NCBI GenBank assembly: GCA_012962365.1
Contig: DTXR01000115.1
Span: 1 to 5,908, forward strand
Direction: 5' to 3'
Length of the DNA stretch: 5,908 nucleotides
DNA from: Chromatiaceae bacterium
Lineage (GTDB): Bacteria > Pseudomonadota > Gammaproteobacteria > Chromatiales > Chromatiaceae
The position numbers were made by a program, and so were the translations under genes. This document shows, in pieces, positions 1-5,898 of the stretch. The notes below the pieces were generated by a model. It did no database searches. It worked only from the letters and a program-made list of their open reading frames with translations, and was not told where the DNA came from. Positions within the stretch are counted from its first letter, which is position 1. Each line of letters begins with the position of its first letter.

Positions 1-1917
1 ATCTATCTCGGTCATCGTTCCTATGGCATCAAGGCGGCGGCACAGGTGTATTATGGAAAGTCTCTGGATGAACTGACCCTCGCAGAAACCGCGATGATCG
101 CCGGGCTGCCCAAGGCGCCTTCCAACTATAACCCGATCACTAATCCGGAAAGAGCCAGGCAGCGACGCAACTACGTCCTGCAACGCATGGCGGCATTGGG
201 CTACATCAGCAAGACAGAGGCTGCGCAGGCCAGCGGGAAACCCGTAACCGCCGTATTGCACCGCGCGAAAGTCGAGCTGGAAGCACCCTATCTCGCGGAA
301 ATGGTTCGTGAACAAATCGTGAAGCAATACGGGGCCGAGGCCTATACCAGTGGCATCAACGTCTACACCACGATCACCAGCAAACTGCAGGTAGCGGCCA
401 ACCGGGGTCTGCGCAAAGCACTGGAAGATTACGACCGGCGCCATGGCTGGCGGGGGCCGGAAAAACATTTTGAAACATTGCCTGAAAACGACGATGCACT
501 CGACCGGCTTCTCGCTGAAACGCGCCCCGTGCATAAGCTGCTCCCGGCCATCGTCACTGATCTTGAAAAACAGAACGCCACGGTCTACCTGGGCAAAGGA
601 AAGACCCTAAAGATAGACTGGAAAGGGCTGAGCTGGGCACGTCCCTATAAGGACGACAGCCACCGCGGGGCAAAACCCAAAACAACCGCAGACATTTTGG
701 CTATCGGCGACCTGGTTCGTGTCCAGGAATCCCAGGACGAGGATGGCAACAGCTATTGGCGACTCGCGCAGATACCCGCGGTCAGCGGCGCCTTGGTGTC
801 TCTGAATCCTGAAAATGGCGCCATCAACGCACTGGTCGGCGGGTATGATTTCTACAGCAGCAAGTTCAACCGGGCAATCCAGGCAAAACGCCAGCCCGGC
901 TCAGGATTCAAGCCGATCATCTATTCCGCCGCACTGGAAGCGGGATATACCGCTGCCAGCATCATCAATGATGCCCCCGTGGTCATGGAAAGCAACGGCG
1001 ACGATGACACTTGGCGCCCGGAAAATTACAGCGGCAAATTCTATGGCCCCACCCGCCTGCGCTGGGCACTGACCAAGTCACGCAACCTGGTCTCCATCCG
1101 CCTGCTGCGTGCCATGGGCATTTCTCATGCTGTCGAACACGCCCGCCGCTTCGGGTTCAACCCGAATAAGCTCCCTCACAGCCTGTCTCTGGCTCTGGGA
1201 AGCGGCGAAGTGACACCCCTACAGATGGCCCGCGCCTACGCAGTGCTGGCAAATGGAGGCTACCTGATCGAACCCTGGTTCATCCAGCGAATAGAACGAA
1301 ACGGTGAGGCCCTTGTCGAAGCGGACCCCCTGGTCGCAGACTGCGAACAGGATACACTGGAGGAACGTCATCAGCCCACGGAACCGGTTCTCTGCCGCGC
1401 CGCCCCCAGAACATTGTCTGCCGAAAACCGCTATATCATGTATTCCATGATGCAGGATGTCATCGATCGCGGCACAGCCGTACGCGCCCGCGTGCTCAAG
1501 CGCAGCGACCTGGCCGGCAAGACAGGTACGACCAACGAGCAGCGCGATGCTTGGTTCACCGGTTACAACCAGCGCATCGTGACAACCGTCTGGACTGGTT
1601 TCGATGACAACAGCAAGCTGGGCAAAGGAGAAGTAGGTGGACGCGTCGCCCTGCCCGCATGGATCGCCTTTATGAAGGTGGCCCTGGAAGACATCCCGGA
1701 AGACCCACCGGCGATGCCATCATCGCTGGTCACCGTACGCATCGATAAGAATACCGGTCTGCAGGTGTCCGGCAACACCGGCGACACCCTATTCGAGATC
1801 TTCCGACCGGGCAATGAGCCGCCCTTCTCCGATGAAGCGGAAGCCTCCCTTGATCCCGCCACAAATGATACAAAGGAAAGCCCCGGGAGCAGTGTCAGGC
1901 CAGACGATCTGTTCTAG
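1..1917 (+). CDS. mrcA: Penicillin-binding protein 1A (bifunctional peptidoglycan glycosyltransferase/transpeptidase), 5' truncated by window edge
   Basis: Class A PBP that polymerises lipid II and cross-links peptidoglycan stems in the periplasm, anchored to the inner membrane. The frame is open from base 1, so 638 residues are visible. By comparison with E. coli PBP1A, about 150 N-terminal residues (signal anchor and the catalytic glutamate of the glycosyltransferase) lie outside. The start begins with the end of the GT51 domain (YLGHRSYGIKAAAQVYYGK, then LTLAETAMIAGLPKAPSNYNP). A PBP1A-type OB-fold insert follows at about 525-780. The transpeptidase domain has all three motifs: SGFK with the nucleophile Ser at 901-903, SRN at 1078-1086, and KTG in GKTGTTNEQRDAWF at 1519-1527. 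The tail is short, acidic and low in complexity, as is common in this family. The GTG at 46 is an internal codon, not the start. The gene converges on the citrate synthase gene. PBP1B is less likely because the OB insert and the GKTGTTNEQRDAWF context are PBP1A-like. Confidence 0.95.
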   Translation: MYLGHRSYGIKAAAQVYYGKSLDELTLAETAMIAGLPKAPSNYNPITNPERARQRRNYVLQRMAALGYISKTEAAQASGKPVTAVLHRAKVELEAPYLAEMVREQIVKQYGAEAYTSGINVYTTITSKLQVAANRGLRKALEDYDRRHGWRGPEKHFETLPENDDALDRLLAETRPVHKLLPAIVTDLEKQNATVYLGKGKTLKIDWKGLSWARPYKDDSHRGAKPKTTADILAIGDLVRVQESQDEDGNSYWRLAQIPAVSGALVSLNPENGAINALVGGYDFYSSKFNRAIQAKRQPGSGFKPIIYSAALEAGYTAASIINDAPVVMESNGDDDTWRPENYSGKFYGPTRLRWALTKSRNLVSIRLLRAMGISHAVEHARRFGFNPNKLPHSLSLALGSGEVTPLQMARAYAVLANGGYLIEPWFIQRIERNGEALVEADPLVADCEQDTLEERHQPTEPVLCRAAPRTLSAENRYIMYSMMQDVIDRGTAVRARVLKRSDLAGKTGTTNEQRDAWFTGYNQRIVTTVWTGFDDNSKLGKGEVGGRVALPAWIAFMKVALEDIPEDPPAMPSSLVTVRIDKNTGLQVSGNTGDTLFEIFRPGNEPPFSDEAEASLDPATNDTKESPGSSVRPDDLF

Positions 1918-2109
1918 CCCGGAATCCGGAATTTCAATGGCAGTTACTTGACCAATACACGGTCGTCATCCCGGCGCAGGCCGAGATCCGGAACCAAAGG
2001 CAACCGTTATTTCACCCGATTCCGGCCTGCGCCGGGAACGACGAATCAGCTGCTTGAATTGCCATGATCGACTGAAGCAAGTGCCATTCGGTCAGGAATC
2101 CACCAGCAC
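1918..2109. other. Convergent intergenic region between the PBP1A gene and gltA
   Basis: These 192 bases separate the stop codons of two converging genes. I see no gene. The region opens with a 7-base tandem duplication (ccggaat twice, 1919-1932), then holds the large inverted repeat annotated separately. Neither strand shows a GC-rich hairpin followed directly by a run of T, so no standard Rho-independent terminator can be called for either gene. A perfect 6-bp pair (aagtgc 2079-2084 and gcactt 2106-2111) overlaps the gltA stop but is weak. Confidence 0.7.
1963..2044. repeat. REP/BIME-like inverted repeat, two roughly 27-base arms facing each other
   Basis: The left arm (1963-1988) and the reverse complement of the right arm (2018-2044) match closely. 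They share an uninterrupted 15-base core (tcccggcgcaggccg; 1969-1983 against 2023-2037) and differ by a one-base indel and a few substitutions. The spacer is about 29 bases. The right arm can also fold on itself: TTCC GGC, loop CTGC, GCC, one bulged G, then GGAA (2020-2038). That is a palindromic unit inside a larger palindrome, as in paired REP elements (BIMEs). Such repeats usually sit between convergent genes and may affect mRNA 3' ends or act as bidirectional termination barriers; that role here is inferred. No transposase lies in the window. Confidence 0.7.
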
Positions 2110-3408
2110 TTAACGCCGTTCATCCATGGGCACATAAGCTCTTTTGGGCGCGCCATCATAGATCTGCCGGGGCCGGCCGATGCGGAAATGAGGATCGGAG
2201 ACCATTTCTGTCCAGTGCGCCACCCAGCCGACCGTCCTGGCAATGGCGAACATCACTGTGAACATATTGTCGGGGATCCCCAGGGCGCGGTAGATAATGC
2301 CGGAATAGAAATCCACATTGGGGTAGAGCTTGCGCTCCACGAAGTATTCATCATTGGTGGCGATCTCTTCCAGCTTTAGCGCCAGCTCGAAAAGCGGGTT
2401 GTTGCTGTCCGCCAGGTTTGCCAGGACCTGATGACAAACATCACGAATGATGCGCGCCCGCGGATCATAATTCTTGTACACCCGATGCCCGAAGCCCATG
2501 AGCCGGTAGGAATCATCCTTGTCCTTGGCCCGGGCAATGTACTTGTCGATATTCTTTACGCTGCCCATATCCTCGAGCATGCTCAGCACGGCTTCATTGG
2601 CGCCGCCGTGCGCCGGCCCCCACAGGGAGGTAATACCGGCAGCCACACAGGCGAACGGATTGGCACCCGAACTGCCGGCTAGTCGCACGGTGGAAGTAGA
2701 AGCATTCTGCTCATGATCCGCGTGCAGGATGAACAGCAGATCCAGCGCCCGCTCTGCCAGAGGGTCCACCTCATAATCATCACAAGGCGTGCCCTTGAGC
2801 ATATGCATGAAGTTGGCGGAATAACTCAGATCGTTGCGTGGATACATCACCGGCTCGCCGATGTTGTGCTTGTGACAGGCTGCAGCAATCGTGGGAATCT
2901 TTGCAATCAGCCGATGGGCGCAGATATCACGATGCCGGGCATCGACGATATCCAGAGAATCGTGATAGAAACCGGCCAGCGAACCGACTACACCCACCAT
3001 CATCGCCATGGGATGGGCATCATAATGATAGCCTTCGAAAAAGCGCAGCAACGCTTCATTCACCATGGTGTGGTGAGTAATGATGCCATTGAAATCCACC
3101 AACTGTTCGGCATTGGGCAACTCACCGTACAACAGCAAGTAGGCCACCTCGACAAAGGTGCTTTTCGCCGCAAGCTCTTCGATGGGATAGCCCCGGTAAC
3201 GGAGAATACCCTCGTCACCATCAATATAAGTAATGGAACTGTGACAACTGGCTGTGGAAACAAAACCCGGATCAAAAGTGAACACCCCGGCATCACCGTA
3301 CAACCGTGTGATGTCGATGGCACCTGGTCCTTCCGTCCCGGAAAGCACGTCGAATTCATGGGTCGCACCAGAAGGCTCGAGAATGAGTTTTGCTTTCTTA
3401 TCGGACAT
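2110..3408 (-). CDS. gltA: Citrate synthase, type II (NADH-regulated hexameric family)
   Basis: Condenses oxaloacetate and acetyl-CoA to citrate in the cytoplasm, the entry step of the TCA cycle. The protein has 432 residues, against 427 in E. coli GltA as I recall it, and is alignable end to end. Visible motifs: FTFDPGF near residue 43; [13 protein letters not shown] with H232; [11 protein letters not shown] with catalytic H267; [15 protein letters not shown] with catalytic H308; and [10 protein letters not shown] with catalytic D366. Family knowledge equates H267, H308 and D366 with E. coli H264, H305 and D362. Residues of the E. coli NADH site are mostly kept (Y148, R166, K170, C209), but the position of Arg109 is His112. 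I chose the ATG at 3408 because MSDKKAKL aligns with E. coli MADTKAKL and GGAG lies 7 bases upstream. A TTG at 3447 would add 13 unmatched residues. The gene is last in the run, 49 bases after mdh. Methylcitrate synthase is less likely given the type II N-terminal domain. Confidence 0.97.
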   Translation of the reverse strand: MSDKKAKLILEPSGATHEFDVLSGTEGPGAIDITRLYGDAGVFTFDPGFVSTASCHSSITYIDGDEGILRYRGYPIEELAAKSTFVEVAYLLLYGELPNAEQLVDFNGIITHHTMVNEALLRFFEGYHYDAHPMAMMVGVVGSLAGFYHDSLDIVDARHRDICAHRLIAKIPTIAAACHKHNIGEPVMYPRNDLSYSANFMHMLKGTPCDDYEVDPLAERALDLLFILHADHEQNASTSTVRLAGSSGANPFACVAAGITSLWGPAHGGANEAVLSMLEDMGSVKNIDKYIARAKDKDDSYRLMGFGHRVYKNYDPRARIIRDVCHQVLANLADSNNPLFELALKLEEIATNDEYFVERKLYPNVDFYSGIIYRALGIPDNMFTVMFAIARTVGWVAHWTEMVSDPHFRIGRPRQIYDGAPKRAYVPMDERR

Positions 3409-3415
3409 TACACAA

Positions 3416-3419
3416 CTCC
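3416..3419 (-). promoter_or_regulatory. gltA: Ribosome-binding site of gltA (GGAG), decides the start
   Basis: On the minus strand GGAG is followed by 7 bases (TTGTGTA) and then ATG at 3408. This supports MSDKK as the N-terminus over the upstream in-frame TTG at 3447. The site sits within a small imperfect hairpin (3413-3431), described in the findings. Confidence 0.8.
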
Positions 3420-3457
3420 AAATCTTGGTTGTTCTTTTTCTTTCCAAACCTGTGGGT

Positions 3458-4384
3458 TCAGGCTCTCAGTCTGTCGATATCCTGTTTGACCGCCGCCGCA
3501 GAACGCTGGAAAGAAGACACTTCTTCCTGATTCAGCTCCAACTGTACCACCTCGGCCAGACCTTCTTCGTTCAGAACACAGGGTACGCCCATGGCGATAT
3601 CCGTCTGGCCGTACTCACCCTGCAAGATAGCCACACAAGGCAACAGACGCTTGCGGTTATGACTGATGGCATCCACCATGGCTGCCACAGAAGCACCGGG
3701 AGCATCATAGGCACTGGAGTTTTTCCTCAGCGCCAGAATTTCGGCTCCGCCCTCGCGGGTACGCTGAATTATATCCTGTATTCGCTGCTCACTGACAAAA
3801 TGGCTGATGGGTACGCCATTGATTGTACAGAATCTGGGCACAGGCACCATGCTGTCGCCATGCCCGCCGAGCACCAGCGTCGTGATATCACGGGCGGAAA
3901 AGCCTGTCTCCATGGCGATGAAAGCAGCCATGCGCGAAGCATCCAACACCCCCGCCTGACCGAACACCCGCTTTCGCGGCCACCCCGTACGCTGCCATAC
4001 CCGCCAAGTGAGTACATCCACCGGATTGCTGACCACCAGAATCATGGCGTTTGGCGCAAATCGAAGAATATCATCGACGATGCCGTCAATTATCGCCACA
4101 TTTGTATCCAGGACATCTGAACGGGACATTCCCGGCTTGCGTGGAATTCCTGCGGTGATCACCACCAGATCAGCATCGCTGAGATCGACAGCATCGTTGC
4201 TGCCACGCACCAAGGTATCAAAATTGAAGAAAGGCGAAGTCTGGAGAATATCCAAGGCCACCCCCTGAGGCGCATCCTCGCGGATGTCGATGAGCACCAC
4301 TTCCCGGCAGATTTCCTGCTCGGCGAGGATCTGGGCAGTGGTCTCCCCCACACGCCCCGCCCCCATGATCACAACCTTATTCAT
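3458..4384 (-). CDS. mdh: Malate dehydrogenase, LDH-like (tetrameric LDH/MDH type), NAD-dependent
   Basis: Interconverts malate and oxaloacetate with NAD in the cytoplasm. The protein has 308 residues, normal for LDH-like MDHs. The N-terminal Rossmann fold has GAGRVG (8-13), and Asp33 in LIDI ends the second strand, which is typical of NAD rather than NADP preference. The specificity loop reads [12 protein letters not shown] (77-88). Arg82 marks malate/oxaloacetate specificity; lactate dehydrogenases have Gln there. Arg88, SNPVDVLT with Asn120, the GVLDASR segment with Asp148 and Arg151, and GGHGDSMVP with proton-relay His175 complete the active site. The loop and motifs differ from the dimeric E. 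coli-type Mdh. The start ATG has AGGAG upstream. The gene lies 60 bases after the malic enzyme stop and 49 bases before gltA, so co-transcription is likely. Lactate dehydrogenase is excluded by Arg82. Confidence 0.95.
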   Translation of the reverse strand: MNKVVIMGAGRVGETTAQILAEQEICREVVLIDIREDAPQGVALDILQTSPFFNFDTLVRGSNDAVDLSDADLVVITAGIPRKPGMSRSDVLDTNVAIIDGIVDDILRFAPNAMILVVSNPVDVLTWRVWQRTGWPRKRVFGQAGVLDASRMAAFIAMETGFSARDITTLVLGGHGDSMVPVPRFCTINGVPISHFVSEQRIQDIIQRTREGGAEILALRKNSSAYDAPGASVAAMVDAISHNRKRLLPCVAILQGEYGQTDIAMGVPCVLNEEGLAEVVQLELNQEEVSSFQRSAAAVKQDIDRLRA

Positions 4385-4390
4385 TTATTA

Positions 4391-4432
4391 TTCTCCTGCC
4401 ATTGAATTTACTTATAAAGCATAGCAGGAGAA
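4391..4432 (-). promoter_or_regulatory. Hairpin masking the mdh Shine-Dalgarno, in the malic enzyme-mdh gap
   Basis: In the minus-strand transcript, TTCTCCTGC (4432-4424) is exactly complementary to GCAGGAGAA (4399-4391), with a 24-base A/T-rich loop. The 3' arm includes the full mdh AGGAG. The 5' arm begins 12 bases after the stop codon of the upstream gene (4447-4445), within or next to the footprint of a terminating ribosome. This layout could couple mdh translation to malic enzyme translation. The repeat is seen directly; the regulatory role is inferred. The loop also contains TATAAG, which resembles a -10 box but has no good -35. Confidence 0.5.
4393..4397 (-). promoter_or_regulatory. 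mdh: Ribosome-binding site of mdh (AGGAG), inside a hairpin arm
   Basis: AGGAG on the minus strand is followed by 7-8 A/T-only bases (AATAATAA after GGAG) and the ATG at 4384. The whole site falls within the 3' arm of a perfect 9-bp inverted repeat, so it is probably accessible only when that hairpin is open. Confidence 0.8.
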
Positions 4433-4444
4433 AAATGTGGCTGC

Positions 4445-5716
4445 TCAGGAAATAGTCTCCATGGGCGGATAGTGCTCCGGCCAATCCGCTTTTGCCACAC
4501 CGGTCTCGATGGCAGCCTTGGCCACTGCAGGCGGGATCACATTCCGTAAACGGCTGTCCAGCGGCTTGGGAAGGATATAGTCCGCACCGGACTCGAGCTG
4601 TTCCAGCCCGTAAGCAGACAGGACATCTTGCGGGACGGGTTCGTGGGTCAGGTTCTTCAACGCATTGACCGCCGCGATCTGCATGGCTTCATTGATGCAA
4701 CAGGCGCGAACATCCAGCGCACCACGGAAAATGAACGGGAAACCCAATACATTGTTGACCTGATTGGGATAATCCGAACGTCCGGTAGCCATGATCATGT
4801 CGTTCCGCACCTGTTTGGCCACCTCGGGGCGGATTTCCGGCACCGGATTGGACAGGGCAAACACAATGGGTCGCTCGGCCATGGCGGCCAGCATTTCCGG
4901 TGTCACCAGATCCGGCCCGGAAACACCGATGAACACGTCCGCTCCATCCATGGCTTCCGCCAGTGTGCGCTTGTCCGTATCTGCCGCCACACTGAATTTG
5001 AACGGATTGAGATTCTCCCGCCCGGCATGGATCACACCCTGACGATCCAGCACCAGAATATTATTGCGGCGAGCCCCCATGGTGCACAGCAGGCGCACAG
5101 CGGCGATGCCAGCCGCTCCAGCCCCGAGCACCACGATGCGCGCCTCTTCCAGCGTCTTGCCCTGCATCTCCAGGGCATTGAGCAGCCCGGCGGCGATGAT
5201 GATGGCCGTGCCGTGCTGATCGTCATGAAACACGGGGATATCCAGTTGCTCCACCAGCGCCTGCTCGATCTCAAAACAATGGGGCGCCGCAATATCTTCC
5301 AGGTTGATGCCGCCAAAGGTCGGCGCGATGCGCACCACCGTATCGATGAACTCGCTGGGGTGCGCGGCATCCACCTCAATATCGAAGACATCGATGCCGG
5401 CAAAATGCTTGAACAGCACGCCCTTGCCCTCCATCACCGGCTTGCCCGCGAGAGAGCCCGTATTACCCAGACCCAGTACGGCAGTGCCGTCGGTGATCAC
5501 CGCCACCAGATTACCCTTGGCGGTGTACCTGTAGGCGTCTTCTGGGTTTTCGGCGATGCGTCTGACCGGCTCCGCTACGCCAGGGGTATAGGCCAGCGCC
5601 AGATCCCGTTGGGAAGCCGTCGGCTTGGTCAGCTCGACACTGATTTTTCCCGGCACAGGGTATTCGTGGTATTCCAGTGCGGCCTGATTGATATGCGCAT
5701 CAGCATCTTTGCTCAT
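4445..5716 (-). CDS. maeB: Malic enzyme, MaeB family, single-domain (no phosphotransacetylase domain)
   Basis: Oxidatively decarboxylates malate to pyruvate and CO2, reducing NAD(P), in the cytoplasm. The 423 residues match the catalytic part of E. coli MaeB closely (EFPVPGKI-, LALAY-PGVA- and [17 protein letters not shown] blocks). The catalytic Tyr43 lies in [12 protein letters not shown] and Lys98 in [11 protein letters not shown]. Metal-binding acids are in GGINLEDI (E140, D141) and FHDDQHGTA (D165, D166). The NAD(P) Rossmann fold has GAGAAG (198-203), and SNPVPEI and [11 protein letters not shown] follow. The protein ends soon after the malic domain, so the C-terminal phosphotransacetylase-like domain of the roughly 760-residue E. 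coli MaeB is absent. mdh follows 60 bases later with no remnant of it. Single-domain forms of this length occur in pseudomonads, so this is not decay. NADP preference is inferred from the family. The start ATG has GGAG 8 bases upstream. It is the first gene of the run. Confidence 0.95.
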   Translation of the reverse strand: MSKDADAHINQAALEYHEYPVPGKISVELTKPTASQRDLALAYTPGVAEPVRRIAENPEDAYRYTAKGNLVAVITDGTAVLGLGNTGSLAGKPVMEGKGVLFKHFAGIDVFDIEVDAAHPSEFIDTVVRIAPTFGGINLEDIAAPHCFEIEQALVEQLDIPVFHDDQHGTAIIIAAGLLNALEMQGKTLEEARIVVLGAGAAGIAAVRLLCTMGARRNNILVLDRQGVIHAGRENLNPFKFSVAADTDKRTLAEAMDGADVFIGVSGPDLVTPEMLAAMAERPIVFALSNPVPEIRPEVAKQVRNDMIMATGRSDYPNQVNNVLGFPFIFRGALDVRACCINEAMQIAAVNALKNLTHEPVPQDVLSAYGLEQLESGADYILPKPLDSRLRNVIPPAVAKAAIETGVAKADWPEHYPPMETIS

Positions 5717-5724
5717 GGATATGT

Positions 5725-5728
5725 CTCC
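5725..5728 (-). promoter_or_regulatory. maeB: Ribosome-binding site of the malic enzyme gene (GGAG)
   Basis: GGAG on the minus strand, then 8 bases (ACATATCC) and ATG at 5716. [20 protein letters not shown] places the [10 protein letters not shown] block at the usual distance from the N-terminus of MaeB proteins, which supports this start. Confidence 0.75.
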
Positions 5729-5733
5729 GGTAG

Positions 5734-5754
5734 GTAATTACTCAATAAAATTAC
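5734..5754. promoter_or_regulatory. A/T-rich dyad GTAATT-N9-AATTAC just upstream of the malic enzyme RBS
   Basis: A perfect 6-bp inverted repeat (5734-5739 and 5749-5754) with a 9-base spacer lies 18-38 bases before the start codon. Its 21-base span and symmetry resemble the site of a dimeric DNA-binding regulator, but I cannot match it to a named consensus. It could also be A/T-rich leader sequence with chance symmetry. Confidence 0.3.
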
Positions 5755-5755
5755 T

Positions 5756-5776
5756 TCATGCCATCCTTGGCTCCTT
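5756..5776 (-). other. Two-codon mini-ORF (ATG GCA TGA) with a strong Shine-Dalgarno in the malic enzyme leader
   Basis: On the minus strand AAGGAG (5776-5771) is followed by 6 bases and then ATG GCA TGA (5764-5756). The spacing and Shine-Dalgarno match are better than those of the real genes in this window. If the transcript begins upstream of this point, ribosomes could initiate here, about 50 bases before the malic enzyme start. Whether it is translated is unknown; chance is possible. Confidence 0.3.
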
Positions 5777-5807
5777 GCGGCATACGACCGCCATGGACGG
5801 CGGAAGT

Positions 5808-5834
5808 GCAGAAAAAGCAGGAGCAATTTTCTGC
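5808..5834. promoter_or_regulatory. Dyad gcagaaaa-N11-ttttctgc upstream of the malic enzyme gene
   Basis: A perfect 8-bp inverted repeat (5808-5815 and 5827-5834) with an 11-base spacer lies about 92-118 bases before the start codon, between the upstream terminator and the leader. The position suits an operator overlapping the promoter. No convincing -35/-10 pair could be assigned in 5717-5850, so the promoter itself is not called. It could alternatively form an mRNA hairpin. Confidence 0.35.
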
Positions 5835-5852
5835 CATTCCATCCCTGGAAAT

Positions 5853-5879
5853 AAAAAAGGCGCCACGAGGGCGCCCTTT
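5853..5879 (-). terminator. Rho-independent terminator of the gene beyond the right edge
   Basis: Read on the minus strand: AAAG, GGCGCC, loop CTCGT, GGCGCC, then TTTTTT and ATTT. The six G/C pairs extend outward by one G-T and three A-T pairs into the T tract. This is a textbook intrinsic terminator for minus-strand transcription entering from the right, so the malic enzyme run very probably has its own promoter downstream of it. On the plus strand the 3' side has only CTTTC, so termination in that direction would be weak. Confidence 0.85.
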
Positions 5880-5898
5880 CGCTGGCAGGTTATTTCGC

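Noticed and set aside
1937..2065. Extension of the intergenic inverted repeat outward through atggca/tgccat
   Set aside because: The short outer match sits at different distances from the two cores (26 and 21 bases), so it is probably chance.
3409..3447. N-terminal extension of citrate synthase from the TTG at 3447
   Set aside because: The added 13 residues match nothing in the family, while the ATG at 3408 has GGAG at good spacing and an N-terminus aligning with E. coli GltA.
2713..3489. Plus-strand open frame (258 residues) antisense to gltA
   Set aside because: It lies over the conserved citrate synthase gene and has no recognisable motif or good ribosome-binding site.
3254..4120. Plus-strand open frame (288 residues) across the gltA-mdh junction
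   Set aside because: It runs antisense through two well-supported genes and shows no recognisable domain.
4403..4440. Internal mdh promoter with TATAAG as -10
   Set aside because: The -10 is decent, but the hexamer 17 bases upstream (CACATT) is a poor -35, so it is not called.
4424..4455. Plus-strand AGGAG followed by ATG at 4434
   Set aside because: The frame closes after six codons. The motif is simply the complement of the mdh hairpin arm.
4628..5737. Long plus-strand open frame (369 residues) antisense to the malic enzyme gene
   Set aside because: It mirrors a highly conserved gene on the other strand, its product is rich in His, Arg and Gln with no family motif, and it arises from codon bias in GC-rich sequence.
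5751..5783. Ten-residue upstream ORF (MPQGAKDGMK) in the malic enzyme leader
   Set aside because: It has only a weak GGCGG at short spacing and no sequence feature of a leader peptide.
5788..5803. Small hairpin ccgcc-N6-ggcgg in the leader
   Set aside because: A 5-bp stem in GC-rich DNA is expected by chance, and no T tract follows.
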